Of a stretch of DNA of 64,000 nucleotides, positions 24,730 to 33,735 are shown one piece after another (position 1 is the first letter of the stretch; each line of letters starts with the position of its first letter). Origin of the DNA: Altibacter lentus (GTDB lineage Bacteria > Bacteroidota > Bacteroidia > Flavobacteriales > Flavobacteriaceae); the NCBI RefSeq assembly GCF_000746845.1, contig NZ_KN050846.1, forward strand, positions 255,394 through 319,393, in the 5' to 3' direction. The position numbers and the translations under genes were made by a program. A model generated the notes under the pieces. The model was not told the origin of the DNA. It worked only from the letters and a program-made list of their open reading frames with translations, and did no database searches.

Positions 24730-27117
24730 CTAGTTGTTACTTTCATTATCTAATAGTTGGTTCAATGCTTCTATTGTTGGAACAAGGACCTGTCGTGCTT
24801 TACTTCCTTCGAAAGGACCAACGATACCTGCGGCTTCAAGTTGATCTATGATGCGTCCGGCACGATTGTATCCCAGCTTAAGCTTACGTTGCAAGAGCGA
24901 AGCAGATCCTTGCTGGGCAATGACCAGTACTTCGGCCGCTTCACGAAACATCTTATCCCGTTCCTCGATACTAATATCAAGATTTGTGCCACCTTCTTCT
25001 CCTTCATATTCCGGGAGGAGGTGCGCATCGGGATAGGCTTTTTGCGAACCGATATAATCTGTGATATCTGCTACTTCCGGCGTGTCAACAAAGGCACACT
25101 GGAGGCGCGTAAGGTCATTCCCTTGTGTAAAAAGCATGTCGCCACGACCAATAAGCTGATCTGCACCCGAACTGTCGAGGATCGTCCTAGAGTCGATCTT
25201 GCTGGTCACTCTAAATGCGATACGCGCTGGGAAGTTTGCTTTAATGATCCCCGTGATAACGTTTACCGATGGCCGTTGCGTAGCGATGATCAAATGGATC
25301 CCGATCGCACGTGCCAATTGTGCCAGGCGCGCTATAGGAGTTTCTACCTCTTTTCCGGCGGTCATGATAAGATCTGCAAATTCGTCGATCACCAAGACTA
25401 TATATGGCAAAAAGCGGTGTCCTTCGTTGGGATTCAGCTTTCGGGCCTTGAATTTCACATTGTATTCCTTGATGTTCCTAACCATGGCATCTTTCAACAG
25501 ATCGTAACGTGCGTCCATTTCCAGGCACAACGAGTTCAACGTATAGACCACTTTGTTGGTGTCGGTAATGATCGCTTCTTCGGTGTCGGGTAATTTTGCC
25601 AAATAATGCCTTTCGATCTTATTGAAGAGGGTAAGTTCTACTTTCTTGGGATCTACCAACACGAACTTTACTTCGGCAGGATGCTTTTTATAGAGCAGCG
25701 AGGTAAGGATGGCGTTAAGTCCCACCGACTTCCCTTGACCGGTTGCCCCGGCCATAAGTAAGTGCGGCATCTTTGCCAGGTCCACCACGAAGGTTTCGTT
25801 GGAGATGGTCTTGCCCAGGGCCATGGGAAGTTCCATTTCGGCGTTTTGAAATTTTGGAGAAGCGATCACCGAGCGCATGGAAACGATCTTCGCGTTTTTA
25901 TTGGGCACTTCGATTCCAATGGTTCCGCGTCCCGGGATGGGTGCAATGATACGTATCCCCAAAGCCGATAGCGATAGGGCAATATCATCTTCCAAATTCT
26001 TGATCTTGGAGATACGAATCCCTGCTTCAGGTACGATCTCGTATAAGGTAACTGTAGGCCCGACGGTAGCTTTAATATTGGCGATGCCTATTTTGTAGTT
26101 ATTAAGTGTATTGACAATACGGTTCTTATTCTCCTCCAGCTCTTCTTGGTCGATGGTAATTCCTTTCCCCCCGGTATAATCCTTCAACAGATCCAAGGAA
26201 GGAAATTTAAAGTTGCTGAGCTCGAGTGTGGGATCGAATTCTCCAAAATCTGCCACCAGTTTTTTGCTGAGATCGCCTTCAACGGTTTCTTCTTCCGGGG
26301 CTTGTTCGATCTCCATGGCGACATCGTTCTCTTCAGAAACAGCAACAGGCTGTGTGGTCTTTAGGGTAGGTTCTTCAAGTTCTTCTTCTGCTTCTTCGGA
26401 AATATCCATAGGTACGCTGGTACTTTCTTGGCCCACTACGGCTTCCACCACTTCCTTTTCATAATCGGTTTGAGAAATGGATGCTTCTGAAACCGTTTCC
26501 GAAGTAAAATCCTTGTGGATCTCTTTCTTGGTACTTTTTAATGCCGTTGCGACGCGGTCAGGAGTCATTTTTAATCGTACGACCAAATAGATGATGGCTA
26601 AGAAGGTCATAACGAGTATAGCCCCTATGAGTCCTAAATAATCCTGAAGCAAATCGTTAAGTTCATACCCTATGGTGCCGCTTAACAAGGTGCTTTTTGA
26701 GGCAAAGAACCCAAAGAATACGGCAATCCAGATGGTTAGTAATACTCCCCAGAACCAAAACCGTTTTAATTGTTTCTTGGTGTAGTCGAAGAAAAAATAA
26801 ATTCCTGTTAATGTAATTAGGAATGCCAGAATAAAGGCCGAAATACCAAAGCCGTCATAGATAAAGAAATGTCCCACATTAGCACCAAACTTGTTCAGCC
26901 AATTTTTGGATTCCATTTCTCTTTCGGCGATGATGCCAAGGTCACTTTGGTCGGTTTGCCATGTGAAGTAGTAAGAAGCGAATGAGAATAGCAGGGCAAC
27001 TCCTAATAGAAAAAGAAAACTCCCCAAGATAATCTTCTGTTGTTTGGACAACGAAAAAGATATTTTTTTACGTGGGGTTTTGGCTTTTTTGGATGTAGCG
27101 GTTTTTTTCTTCGCCAT
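24730..27117 (-). CDS. ftsK: DNA translocase FtsK/SpoIIIE
   Basis: Septum-associated DNA pump of 795 residues, started at 27117 (MAKKKTATSKKAKTPRKK). The frame is open to 27150, but the -7 box at 27140-27147 makes that unlikely. After a basic start come four transmembrane helices (about residues 28-185), an acidic, Glu-rich linker (about 205-300), then the motor. Walker A is in GATGQGKSVGLN and Walker B in VLVIDEFADL. The C-terminal gamma winged helix (SASLLQRKLKLGYNRAGRIIDQLEAAG) reads polarity sequences on the chromosome. It clears and unlinks chromosome termini during division. It leads the ftsK-lolA-lptF/G operon. Confidence 0.95.
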   Translation of the reverse strand: MAKKKTATSKKAKTPRKKISFSLSKQQKIILGSFLFLLGVALLFSFASYYFTWQTDQSDLGIIAEREMESKNWLNKFGANVGHFFIYDGFGISAFILAFLITLTGIYFFFDYTKKQLKRFWFWGVLLTIWIAVFFGFFASKSTLLSGTIGYELNDLLQDYLGLIGAILVMTFLAIIYLVVRLKMTPDRVATALKSTKKEIHKDFTSETVSEASISQTDYEKEVVEAVVGQESTSVPMDISEEAEEELEEPTLKTTQPVAVSEENDVAMEIEQAPEEETVEGDLSKKLVADFGEFDPTLELSNFKFPSLDLLKDYTGGKGITIDQEELEENKNRIVNTLNNYKIGIANIKATVGPTVTLYEIVPEAGIRISKIKNLEDDIALSLSALGIRIIAPIPGRGTIGIEVPNKNAKIVSMRSVIASPKFQNAEMELPMALGKTISNETFVVDLAKMPHLLMAGATGQGKSVGLNAILTSLLYKKHPAEVKFVLVDPKKVELTLFNKIERHYLAKLPDTEEAIITDTNKVVYTLNSLCLEMDARYDLLKDAMVRNIKEYNVKFKARKLNPNEGHRFLPYIVLVIDEFADLIMTAGKEVETPIARLAQLARAIGIHLIIATQRPSVNVITGIIKANFPARIAFRVTSKIDSRTILDSSGADQLIGRGDMLFTQGNDLTRLQCAFVDTPEVADITDYIGSQKAYPDAHLLPEYEGEEGGTNLDISIEERDKMFREAAEVLVIAQQGSASLLQRKLKLGYNRAGRIIDQLEAAGIVGPFEGSKARQVLVPTIEALNQLLDNESNN

Positions 27118-27139
27118 GTAAGGTTGGGTTGTCTTAGCG

Positions 27140-27147
27140 CAAAAATA
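27140..27147 (-). promoter_or_regulatory. -7 promoter box of ftsK
   Basis: TATTTTTG on the minus strand, 23 bp ahead of the chosen start codon. It implies a short leader of about 17 nt and that ftsK has its own promoter apart from the upstream vWA operon. Confidence 0.5.
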
Positions 27148-27201
27148 CAAATATCAAACGTCCCAATCTACATAAAATTTTCTAAAACTTCGGAAAGCAT
27201 T

Positions 27202-28185
27202 TCAGCTTAAAAGATTGAAGAGAATAAGCAGTTCCCCCTCCCTTTTCCATTGTATCCAGCCATTACCAACCGTTTGAAAGTCATCATCGAGCAGCAACAC
27301 TTCCATCCAGTCGTTCCTGACGCGAATGGGTCGCATGAACGAATGTGGTGTTTTGATCACTCCAGAAGCTTCAAAATGACGCGCTCTAATATTTTCATTC
27401 GAATTGGGCAGGAACTCAACCGAATGTACCCCCAGAAGGAATTCGGGCCAAAGCTTCACTTTTCCCGATCTTTTACTCACATACGCAGTTTGGTTGTTCT
27501 GGGCATTGACGACGATCTCTGCAAATTCTTCAGTAATACTTACGATCTTGAAGTAAAGCATATCGTAGTCCAATTTTAACATATCGGGTACTAACCATGG
27601 GGGTGCTGTAGCGATCTCGAAACTGTTGTACTTATTTCGGGTAAAAGTAATACTATCGTAAGGACTATGCTCCATCAGCGATTTTTCCAGATTCGGATTT
27701 CCGTAGAAATACAATGTAGGATGGTCGAAATAATTAGGTGAAAAATAGCCCATGCCCATAGACGAATCGTTTTCAGTAAGTACTCGGTTCAAAACCTTTT
27801 TGTTACGGCGGTTCATGGAGAGATAAGCGGTTGGCTGTGTGGTTTTGGTTGGTGTACGTTCAAATGGTTCGTTCGTTTCTTCGCGAAGCGCATCTCGTTG
27901 TTGAAACTGATAATATTTATAACCACATAACGAAAACAGCGCAATGAGCAAGACCCAATTGATCCTTACCAGCATACCGATCTCAAGATAGTAGGCTATA
28001 AAGAACGCAGCTATAAATGCGACCCCGCCAAATAATACACCCCACCCCAGTACAATCGCACCTCCTGCGAGTCCTTGATTCTTTCCGGCTTCAATGAAAC
28101 CGGCATAATAAAGACCTACAACAAAAAATGTGATCAGCATGAGGATGTAAAACCCGATACACGCTGGTTTTAGTAGTTTTTTCAT
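27202..28185 (-). CDS. hypothetical membrane protein in the vWA operon
   Basis: Unrecognised protein of 327 residues. Three predicted transmembrane helices lie at about 7-29, 41-66 and 72-92, followed by a soluble C-terminal domain of some 230 residues rich in aromatic residues (YFSPNYFDHPTLYFYGNP, NDWMEVLLLDDDFQTVGNGWIQWKREGELLILFNLL). The latter resembles a small beta-barrel, SH3-like ending. It follows the vWA gene after 2 bp, so the two are cotranscribed and probably cooperate at the envelope. The pair falls under the ACCC-N4-GGGT promoter at 29638-29682. No enzymatic motif is seen. Confidence 0.6.
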   Translation of the reverse strand: MKKLLKPACIGFYILMLITFFVVGLYYAGFIEAGKNQGLAGGAIVLGWGVLFGGVAFIAAFFIAYYLEIGMLVRINWVLLIALFSLCGYKYYQFQQRDALREETNEPFERTPTKTTQPTAYLSMNRRNKKVLNRVLTENDSSMGMGYFSPNYFDHPTLYFYGNPNLEKSLMEHSPYDSITFTRNKYNSFEIATAPPWLVPDMLKLDYDMLYFKIVSITEEFAEIVVNAQNNQTAYVSKRSGKVKLWPEFLLGVHSVEFLPNSNENIRARHFEASGVIKTPHSFMRPIRVRNDWMEVLLLDDDFQTVGNGWIQWKREGELLILFNLLS

Positions 28186-28187
28186 CC

Positions 28188-29579
28188 TTAAAAGTTTAGA
28201 GACTTGGTAATGGTCTGGCCTTTCTTTAATTCTACGGTAATGGTTTGTGGATTTTTGTCTTTATGCACCCCCAAAGGTTGTATCTTAATTTGATACGTGC
28301 CCGGATTTACCAGGAACTCTTTGCCACGATCATAGGTCCTGCCGGCATCAACACCTTTCCCGGTATTTACTTCCTTAATGTTTACAATTGAATCAATATC
28401 TTCACCACCCACTTTAGCATAGATCTGTATGGAGCCGGTTTTAAAATCATGCTCAATTGGAGTGGTTTCCCCGGCAGTGACGGTAATATTGTCCACCTCA
28501 TGATAGGTGTCAAGGCCCTTCATAGCTAAGGCCTGAATTTCAACTTTATAGGTACCCGGATTTACTTCAAGCTCTTTTACCCTTCCATAGGTGCGGCCAC
28601 TTGCCGCCACATCACCATTTTCATCTATAATTTTCACCATGGTATCCCATCCTTCTCCATTGTTTGTCGTGTTTGTAGCAATTTTGCCACCATCAAAACT
28701 TATGGTGCGCTCGGTTTTATTTTCGTCAATAACCGCTACGTTTTTAATGGTGACAGCCTTTACATTACTAGATAAAGGTTGGGCGATAAGATCGTATTTT
28801 CCCGGTGGCAGGTACATATACCGTGTTTCTCCATAGGTGCGTACCGCAGCGACCTCTTTTTTGGAATCGGTTGAATAGGCCCTTACCCATGAATCAATAG
28901 GCACTCCGTTTTTAACGGCGTAGACGCCAAAATTTCCTTCTTTCTTATCAACTGTTTGCACCACGACTTCATTCATGGCATCTCCTAGTCCACCGGCATC
29001 TGCTGCGTCGTAATAATTGCCGTCACCGGCATTTGCAGCACATTTTAACTGTTCGGTTTCATTGGCTTTAAGACCAAAGCCAACTATGTGCAACTTAAAA
29101 TCGATACCCTCCATTTTAGCTGCTTTTACAACATCACAGATATTGCCATCACAGGACTCTATCCCGTCGGTAATCAAAATAATGGTGGCTTTCTTTTTAG
29201 TTTTCCGAAGCTGATCAATTACTGTGGTCGCAGAATAGGCAAGTGGTGTCATCCCCAATGGTTTAATGGTCTTTACGGCAGATGAAACTTTAGTTTTTGA
29301 ACTATTGTCCATAGGGAGCAGCGTTTCCACATCATTGCAGTCTCCTTTTTTGCGATGGCCATAGGCGACCAACCCTATTTCTTGATTTTCGGGAAGTTCG
29401 TTGATAGCAGTTGAAAGTACCCCAGATGCAATTTCCATTTTGGTCTTGCCTTGCATTTGGCCCCACATAGAACCGCTGGCGTCGTAAATAAAGATAATGG
29501 GGGAGGGGGCGTCTTGCTGCTGTGCATGACCGAATAGTATAAAACAGCACATGCAAACCAGGGTGGTTGTTAGTTTCAT
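28188..29579 (-). CDS. exported vWA-domain protein with three beta-sandwich repeats
   Basis: Secreted protein of 463 residues with a signal peptide (1-20). A von Willebrand A domain covers about 27-215 with an intact metal-ion-dependent adhesion site: D33-x-S35-x-S37 in IYDASGSMWG, the Thr/Pro of GMTPLAYS and the Asp of LITDGIES. Three ~85-residue repeats follow, each with A-x-GRTY-G-x-x-KE-x-x-VNPGTY-x-V-x-IQPL, like carboxypeptidase-regulatory or PEGA beta-sandwiches. Adhesion, ligand binding or a role in calcium-dependent assembly would fit. It is cotranscribed with the membrane protein gene at 27202. Its promoter carries the palindrome shared with the propeller kinase, its regulator and the OmpA gene. 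Confidence 0.85.
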   Translation of the reverse strand: MKLTTTLVCMCCFILFGHAQQQDAPSPIIFIYDASGSMWGQMQGKTKMEIASGVLSTAINELPENQEIGLVAYGHRKKGDCNDVETLLPMDNSSKTKVSSAVKTIKPLGMTPLAYSATTVIDQLRKTKKKATIILITDGIESCDGNICDVVKAAKMEGIDFKLHIVGFGLKANETEQLKCAANAGDGNYYDAADAGGLGDAMNEVVVQTVDKKEGNFGVYAVKNGVPIDSWVRAYSTDSKKEVAAVRTYGETRYMYLPPGKYDLIAQPLSSNVKAVTIKNVAVIDENKTERTISFDGGKIATNTTNNGEGWDTMVKIIDENGDVAASGRTYGRVKELEVNPGTYKVEIQALAMKGLDTYHEVDNITVTAGETTPIEHDFKTGSIQIYAKVGGEDIDSIVNIKEVNTGKGVDAGRTYDRGKEFLVNPGTYQIKIQPLGVHKDKNPQTITVELKKGQTITKSLNF

Positions 29580-29637
29580 AATCCTTCAATTTTAGTGTTA
29601 GTCCTTCTTAAAGATACGGAATAACTTTATTTGGGAA

Positions 29638-29682
29638 TAAACTTACAAACCAAATAACTTCTTGTCAATCACCCTGTTGGGT
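29638..29682 (-). promoter_or_regulatory. shared palindrome (site A) plus promoter of the vWA operon
   Basis: Read on the minus strand: ACCC-AACA-GGGT (29682 to 29671), then GA, -33 TTG (29668-29666), a 20-bp spacer and -7 TAAGTTTA (29645-29638). Transcription would start near 29631. The palindrome abuts the -33 box exactly as at 30672 and 35161. Confidence 0.65.
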
Positions 29683-29712
29683 AGTTTTTGAGAAAGATCT
29701 TTGAATAGCTTA

Positions 29713-30072
29713 CTATAGCTTCGGAAGGTAAATAATGCACGCGATCACGACAGCCGCAATGGCAGCAAAGAAGACCGCACCGGCAGCGACGTCTTTTATA
29801 TACCCTATCTTGTTATGAAAGTCCGGATGGACAAAATCTGCCATCTCTTCAGCAGCGGTGTTCAGCCCTTCGATGCTCATTACCAGGCCTATGGCGATCA
29901 CCTGAAACATCCACTCCACGGCAGAGATCTCGAAATAAAATCCGGCGATGGTAACCAAGACGGCAATTACCGATTGCACCTGTATGCTTGGCTCGTTCTT
30001 AAGAAGCATCCAGGCACCTTTAATGGCATAACCAAAACCTTTCAAACGTTTACCCAAATACGAATTCCACAT
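29713..30072 (-). CDS. dgkA: diacylglycerol/undecaprenol kinase family protein
   Basis: Inner-membrane kinase of 119 residues with three transmembrane helices. The family signature is present: SIEGLNTAAEEMADFVHPDFHNKIGYIKDVAAGAVFFAA, with the catalytic Glu and the metal-binding Asn-Thr-x-x-Glu. Members phosphorylate diacylglycerol or undecaprenol using ATP, recycling lipid intermediates of envelope synthesis. The length and the Bacteroidota context do not separate the two substrates. The start codon overlaps the stop codon of the thiol peroxidase gene by one base (TAATG), indicating translational coupling. Downstream is the ftsK/lolA cluster, with the vWA operon between. Confidence 0.87.
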   Translation of the reverse strand: MWNSYLGKRLKGFGYAIKGAWMLLKNEPSIQVQSVIAVLVTIAGFYFEISAVEWMFQVIAIGLVMSIEGLNTAAEEMADFVHPDFHNKIGYIKDVAAGAVFFAAIAAVVIACIIYLPKL

Positions 30073-30572
30073 TAGCGAAGTGCGTTTAGTGCCGATGTGT
30101 AATTGGGTTCCTGACCAATTTCCGGCACCTGTTGTGAATAGATCACTTTATTATGGGTGTCCAGCACCAATACCACACGTGAATGCAGACCCTGGAACGC
30201 ACCCGAGGTGATGTTTAATCCGTATTCTTTTCCGAAGCGACCTTCTCTAAAATCTGAAAGCATTTCGACGTTCTCCAGACCTTCGGCCGCACAAAAGCGC
30301 TTCTGCGCAAAAGGAAGATCTTTTGAGATGCACAAGATTTTGGTATTGTCGAGCTTGGAGGCTTCTTCGTTGAACTTCCGTGCCGAGGCAGCACAAATGC
30401 CTGTGTCTACGCTAGGGAATATATTGAGGATCTTTCGCGCGCCATTATAGTGCGCTAGGGATTTCGTGGAAAGATCGGTTGCCACAAGTGAGAAATCGGG
30501 AGCAGTGCTTCCTTGCTTAGGAAGCGTTCCGGAGGTTTCGGCGGGTTCTCCGCCCAGTGTGATTGAGGCCAT
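30072..30572 (-). CDS. tpx: thiol peroxidase
   Basis: Atypical 2-Cys peroxiredoxin of 166 residues, the normal Tpx length. The peroxidatic Cys60 lies in NIFPSVDTGICAAS and the resolving Cys94 in QKRFCAAEG, matching E. coli Cys61/Cys95. The PDFSLVATDL strand and GAFQGLHSRVVLVLD tail are typical. It reduces hydrogen and alkyl peroxides with thioredoxin. Although Tpx is periplasm-associated in some bacteria, no signal peptide is seen here, so it is cytosolic. It is the first gene of a tpx-dgkA pair. No convincing -7 box is visible between 30573 and 30660. Confidence 0.95.
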   Translation of the reverse strand: MASITLGGEPAETSGTLPKQGSTAPDFSLVATDLSTKSLAHYNGARKILNIFPSVDTGICAASARKFNEEASKLDNTKILCISKDLPFAQKRFCAAEGLENVEMLSDFREGRFGKEYGLNITSGAFQGLHSRVVLVLDTHNKVIYSQQVPEIGQEPNYTSALNALR

Positions 30573-30671
30573 GGTCTCTGTTTTTCAGTATAAAATTACA
30601 TAATCTTTTGTAGTTAATTCTAAAAGTCTTGCCAAAGCATTATAAGCAATAGTTATTTGAACAAGAAAATC

Positions 30672-30716
30672 ACCCAACCGGGTAATTGACAGTTACTTAT
30701 ATGTATGGTAGCTTTG
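30672..30716 (+). promoter_or_regulatory. shared palindrome (site B) plus promoter of the OmpA gene
   Basis: ACCC-AACC-GGGT (30672-30683), then AA, -33 TTG (30686-30688), a 20-bp spacer and -7 TAGCTTTG (30709-30716), an exact TAnnTTTG. The predicted start of transcription is near 30723, about 31 nt before the ATG. Confidence 0.7.
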
Positions 30717-30753
30717 AAACCATATTAATCTTCCCCATCTAAATCCTATAACA

Positions 30754-32055
30754 ATGAAACAGAAACACATCTTTATTACAATGGGTCTGTCGCTACTTTT
30801 TCTAGTGGCAGGGACTGTAAGTGCCGATGCACAAATTCTGAAAAAATTAAAAAAGAAAGCCGAAAACACCGCTACAAGAAAATTAGAGGATAAGACCCAG
30901 AAAGAAACAGAAAAGGTCATGGATACCATACTGGGAAATGATGGCGGTAGCTCAAATCCAGGCGGCGGGACACCAAATGGAAGCACATCCGGCTCGGGTG
31001 GAAATGACGCTCCTCCAACTTCGGAAACAGAAGAAATATCTATGTATTCTTCCAGTGACTGGGTGCCCGGAGAGGACATTATCCTTTTCGACGATTTTGC
31101 CAACGATCCGGTGGGAGATTTTCCCCAGCTTTGGAACACCAAAGGATCCGGTGAATTGGTAACTTTAAGTGACAACCCAAAACAAAAATGGCTCAAGTTA
31201 TATAATGATACCTGGTACGAACCGGACTTGCCAAAAGATTTGCCGAAAGATTTTACGGTAGAATTTGATGTTCGAACATTCAATATAATGACCAAGAATA
31301 CATCGCAAACCGCAGGTTTTTGGGTGTACTTAGGCGATGGGGAAAAGGCTTTAAAAATTGGCCGACGATATGTATCAAGCTATTTTTCGCCGTTTCCGGA
31401 TTGGGTAAAAGAGCAATTTTTAAAATCCATTGACCACGAAGGAGATGGTGAACTCGCCATGGGGAAAACCAATAAGGATATTCGAGAGGCTTTTCAGAAA
31501 GGAATGCACGTGGCTATTTCGGTAAAAGGGAAGAGATATCGAGCTTATATAAATGGCGAAAAGATATTTGATGCGCCTCGGGCCGTAAACGACAATGAGA
31601 ATTTTGGAAGTATTTTATTCGATACGTATGGTCTCAAGGACGATCAGGCAATTTTAATCACCAATTTACGCGTTGCTGAAGGATTACCCGAACCACGTCA
31701 AAAATTATTTAAAACAGGCAGTTACACAACCACAGCTATCACGTTCGATGTGGACAGTGACAAGCTAAAACCTGAAGCCTTTAGTATACTGAAAGAGATC
31801 GCCGAAGCGATAAAAGCCGAACCCGGCAAGAACATCCTCATCACAGGACATACAGATTCGGATGGATCTGATGCCCACAACATGGATCTAAGCATGCGCA
31901 GAGCTACTGCCGTGAAGAATGCACTGGTTGAAAAATTCAATGTAGATGCATCACGACTCTCTGCTGAAGGCAAGGGAGAAAGTGCTCCAATAGTTTCTAA
32001 TGATTCGGCCATCAATAAGGCCAAGAACCGAAGAACCGAGTTTACAATTAACTAA
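30754..32055 (+). CDS. OmpA-family outer-membrane/periplasmic protein
   Basis: Exported 433-residue protein with a signal peptide (1-24, ending Ala-Asp-Ala-Gln). A charged Lys/Glu-rich helical segment and a Gly/Ser-rich linker (about 55-90) lead to a beta-rich central domain (about 110-310; FDDFANDPVGDFPQLWN ... FWVYLGDG, jelly-roll or LamG-like). The C-terminal OmpA domain (about 325-433) has TAITFDVDSDKLKPEA, the ITGHTDSDGSDAHNMDLSMRRA loop and KNRRTEFTI, so it should bind peptidoglycan. It may anchor a glycan- or protein-binding head to the cell wall. It is followed after 12 bp by a beta-helix protein gene; both are downstream of site B. Confidence 0.87.
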   Translation: MKQKHIFITMGLSLLFLVAGTVSADAQILKKLKKKAENTATRKLEDKTQKETEKVMDTILGNDGGSSNPGGGTPNGSTSGSGGNDAPPTSETEEISMYSSSDWVPGEDIILFDDFANDPVGDFPQLWNTKGSGELVTLSDNPKQKWLKLYNDTWYEPDLPKDLPKDFTVEFDVRTFNIMTKNTSQTAGFWVYLGDGEKALKIGRRYVSSYFSPFPDWVKEQFLKSIDHEGDGELAMGKTNKDIREAFQKGMHVAISVKGKRYRAYINGEKIFDAPRAVNDNENFGSILFDTYGLKDDQAILITNLRVAEGLPEPRQKLFKTGSYTTTAITFDVDSDKLKPEAFSILKEIAEAIKAEPGKNILITGHTDSDGSDAHNMDLSMRRATAVKNALVEKFNVDASRLSAEGKGESAPIVSNDSAINKAKNRRTEFTIN

Positions 32056-32067
32056 TCTGTAATTCTT

Positions 32068-33636
32068 ATGAAGAATATAATCTTATTACTCACATGCATG
32101 GTGACATTTTCAGTGGCTGCTCAAGACTGTTTGTTGCCAAACGGGAACTTTGAAGATTGGTCAAGTAACGACAGACCTCACTTTTGGAACACGACAAATA
32201 TTGCCGGAAATGAAGGACAAGCCAATGAAATGTCTGGTTACGACTGGCGGAATGTTTTCAAAACACCGGGGAAAGTGGGAAGCGGGATACGAATGATCAA
32301 TGTTTCCGTAGCCGACTTCTTAAAAGAAAAAAAACCCGAAGAGTGGGCTAAGATGCCTCCCGCCATACAGATCCAACTTCGAACGAAAGGTGCATTCAGT
32401 TCCAGTTTGGTAAGTTGTGAAGCGCAAGACTGTAACCAACTCATGGCTGGAGGGAACGAGTCTGCGATCTATAAAGCACTGGTCATCGATATTCCAAAAG
32501 GACGTTCTCCGGGCTATCTAAAGGGGTATTATAAAGCAAACTTAAAAGCGGGAGACAAGCTGTGGATATGGCCCGTGCTAATGGATGGCAACGAACAATT
32601 GACAGGTGGGGTACGTCCCGGAAGAACTGAAAACGTCATTCAAAAGAATACAGGAATATGGACCGAATTCAAAATCCCTTTGGATTATTTTCCAAATCGA
32701 TTAGACAAGACTCAAAAACTTATGCTGCAAATACAAATGGTTGGAAAGGATTTTCCCAGCTCTTATCCTCATGGGACCAATGCCATCGCTCTGGCTATGA
32801 AATTTCCCAGTCAGGAGGGTAGTGAAGTATTCTTAGACGAACTTTGTTTTGGAGGACAAGGGACAGAAGTAGATCCGGAGGATCCGGACCTTATTGATTC
32901 TGGGACCGGTGTTGGGAACGATGACACAACTGATGAGCCCGATGACAGTGATACTTCAGAAAAAATATATATTGCTGTAAACGGAAATGATAGCAATAGT
33001 GGGAGTGAAGCCAGCCCGTTGGCCACATTACAAAAGGCTATCGAGAAAGCCAATACCAAACGAATTCAAGGGAAACCGGTGACTATTATAATCAAGGACG
33101 GTTCCTATGCTCAAGAAGCCCGGTTCGATGGCAGCGCAAACGGAAGCTTACCGACATTACGGATCAAGGCACAAAACAGGCATCAAGCGATTTTTACCGG
33201 ATCTGAACCCATTGTACCAGGAATCAACTGGCAATCGGTTGGCAGTAACTTGTACAGCCCCTCCAGCGCAACCTTACATCCCGATCAAAAACCCGAGATG
33301 GATCCATTAAATTACAGTAATCCTATGGAAATGAGAGTGCCGGCACTTCTTGTAAATGGCGTGCAGTATGTCGTCTCACAAACACCGCAGAACGAAGCAA
33401 ACAGCTATATCTTTGGGCCCGGAATGCTTATGGTGAACCCCGGCGGAACTTCTCTGGCCGGTGCTTCAGTAGAAGTATCTGTTAGGGAGTATGCTGTTGA
33501 TATAAAAAATGGCGGGAATGTTATTGTTAGCGGACTGCGACTTAAAGGTTTTCCCCAATCAGCCTACAGTCAGTTGGGCGATGAAATACCTTCCGGTTTG
33601 CGAGGCGTGCAAGCTGTGGATTGTCTTTTTAAATAA
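32068..33636 (+). CDS. exported PCMD-like plus right-handed beta-helix protein
   Basis: Secreted 522-residue protein with a signal peptide (1-18). An N-terminal beta-sandwich (about 22-280; CLLPNGNFEDWSSNDRPHFWNT) resembles the putative carbohydrate-metabolism (PCMD) domain. An acidic linker (EDPDLIDSGTGVGNDDTTDEPDDSD) separates it from a pectate-lyase-like beta-helix start (IYIAVNGNDSNSGSEASPLATLQKAIEKA ... VTIIIKDGSY). That helix normally continues for 250 or more residues, but here it stops after about 215, ending VQAVDCLFK, so the domain may be truncated or unusually short. No sorting tail is seen. It is cotranscribed with the OmpA gene and likely binds or processes glycans. Confidence 0.75.
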   Translation: MKNIILLLTCMVTFSVAAQDCLLPNGNFEDWSSNDRPHFWNTTNIAGNEGQANEMSGYDWRNVFKTPGKVGSGIRMINVSVADFLKEKKPEEWAKMPPAIQIQLRTKGAFSSSLVSCEAQDCNQLMAGGNESAIYKALVIDIPKGRSPGYLKGYYKANLKAGDKLWIWPVLMDGNEQLTGGVRPGRTENVIQKNTGIWTEFKIPLDYFPNRLDKTQKLMLQIQMVGKDFPSSYPHGTNAIALAMKFPSQEGSEVFLDELCFGGQGTEVDPEDPDLIDSGTGVGNDDTTDEPDDSDTSEKIYIAVNGNDSNSGSEASPLATLQKAIEKANTKRIQGKPVTIIIKDGSYAQEARFDGSANGSLPTLRIKAQNRHQAIFTGSEPIVPGINWQSVGSNLYSPSSATLHPDQKPEMDPLNYSNPMEMRVPALLVNGVQYVVSQTPQNEANSYIFGPGMLMVNPGGTSLAGASVEVSVREYAVDIKNGGNVIVSGLRLKGFPQSAYSQLGDEIPSGLRGVQAVDCLFK

Positions 33637-33660
33637 AAACGAGAGCAGGAATTAAATTAG

Positions 33661-33685
33661 GAGCGCTGTGTAGACAGCGCTCTTT
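33661..33685 (+). terminator. terminator of the OmpA operon
   Basis: Perfect stem GAGCGCTGT/ACAGCGCTC with loop GTAG, followed by TTT. The U-tract is short, but the stem is strong and it lies right after the operon. Confidence 0.7.
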
Positions 33686-33735
33686 GCTTTTCAAGCAATG
33701 ATGGGGAGGTGTGGCGCAGTTTTTTTTAAATGTTT

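Noticed and set aside
24757-25593. 278-codon plus-strand open frame inside ftsK
   Set aside because: It is antisense to the intact Walker-motif region of ftsK and shows no domain of its own; a shadow caused by codon bias.
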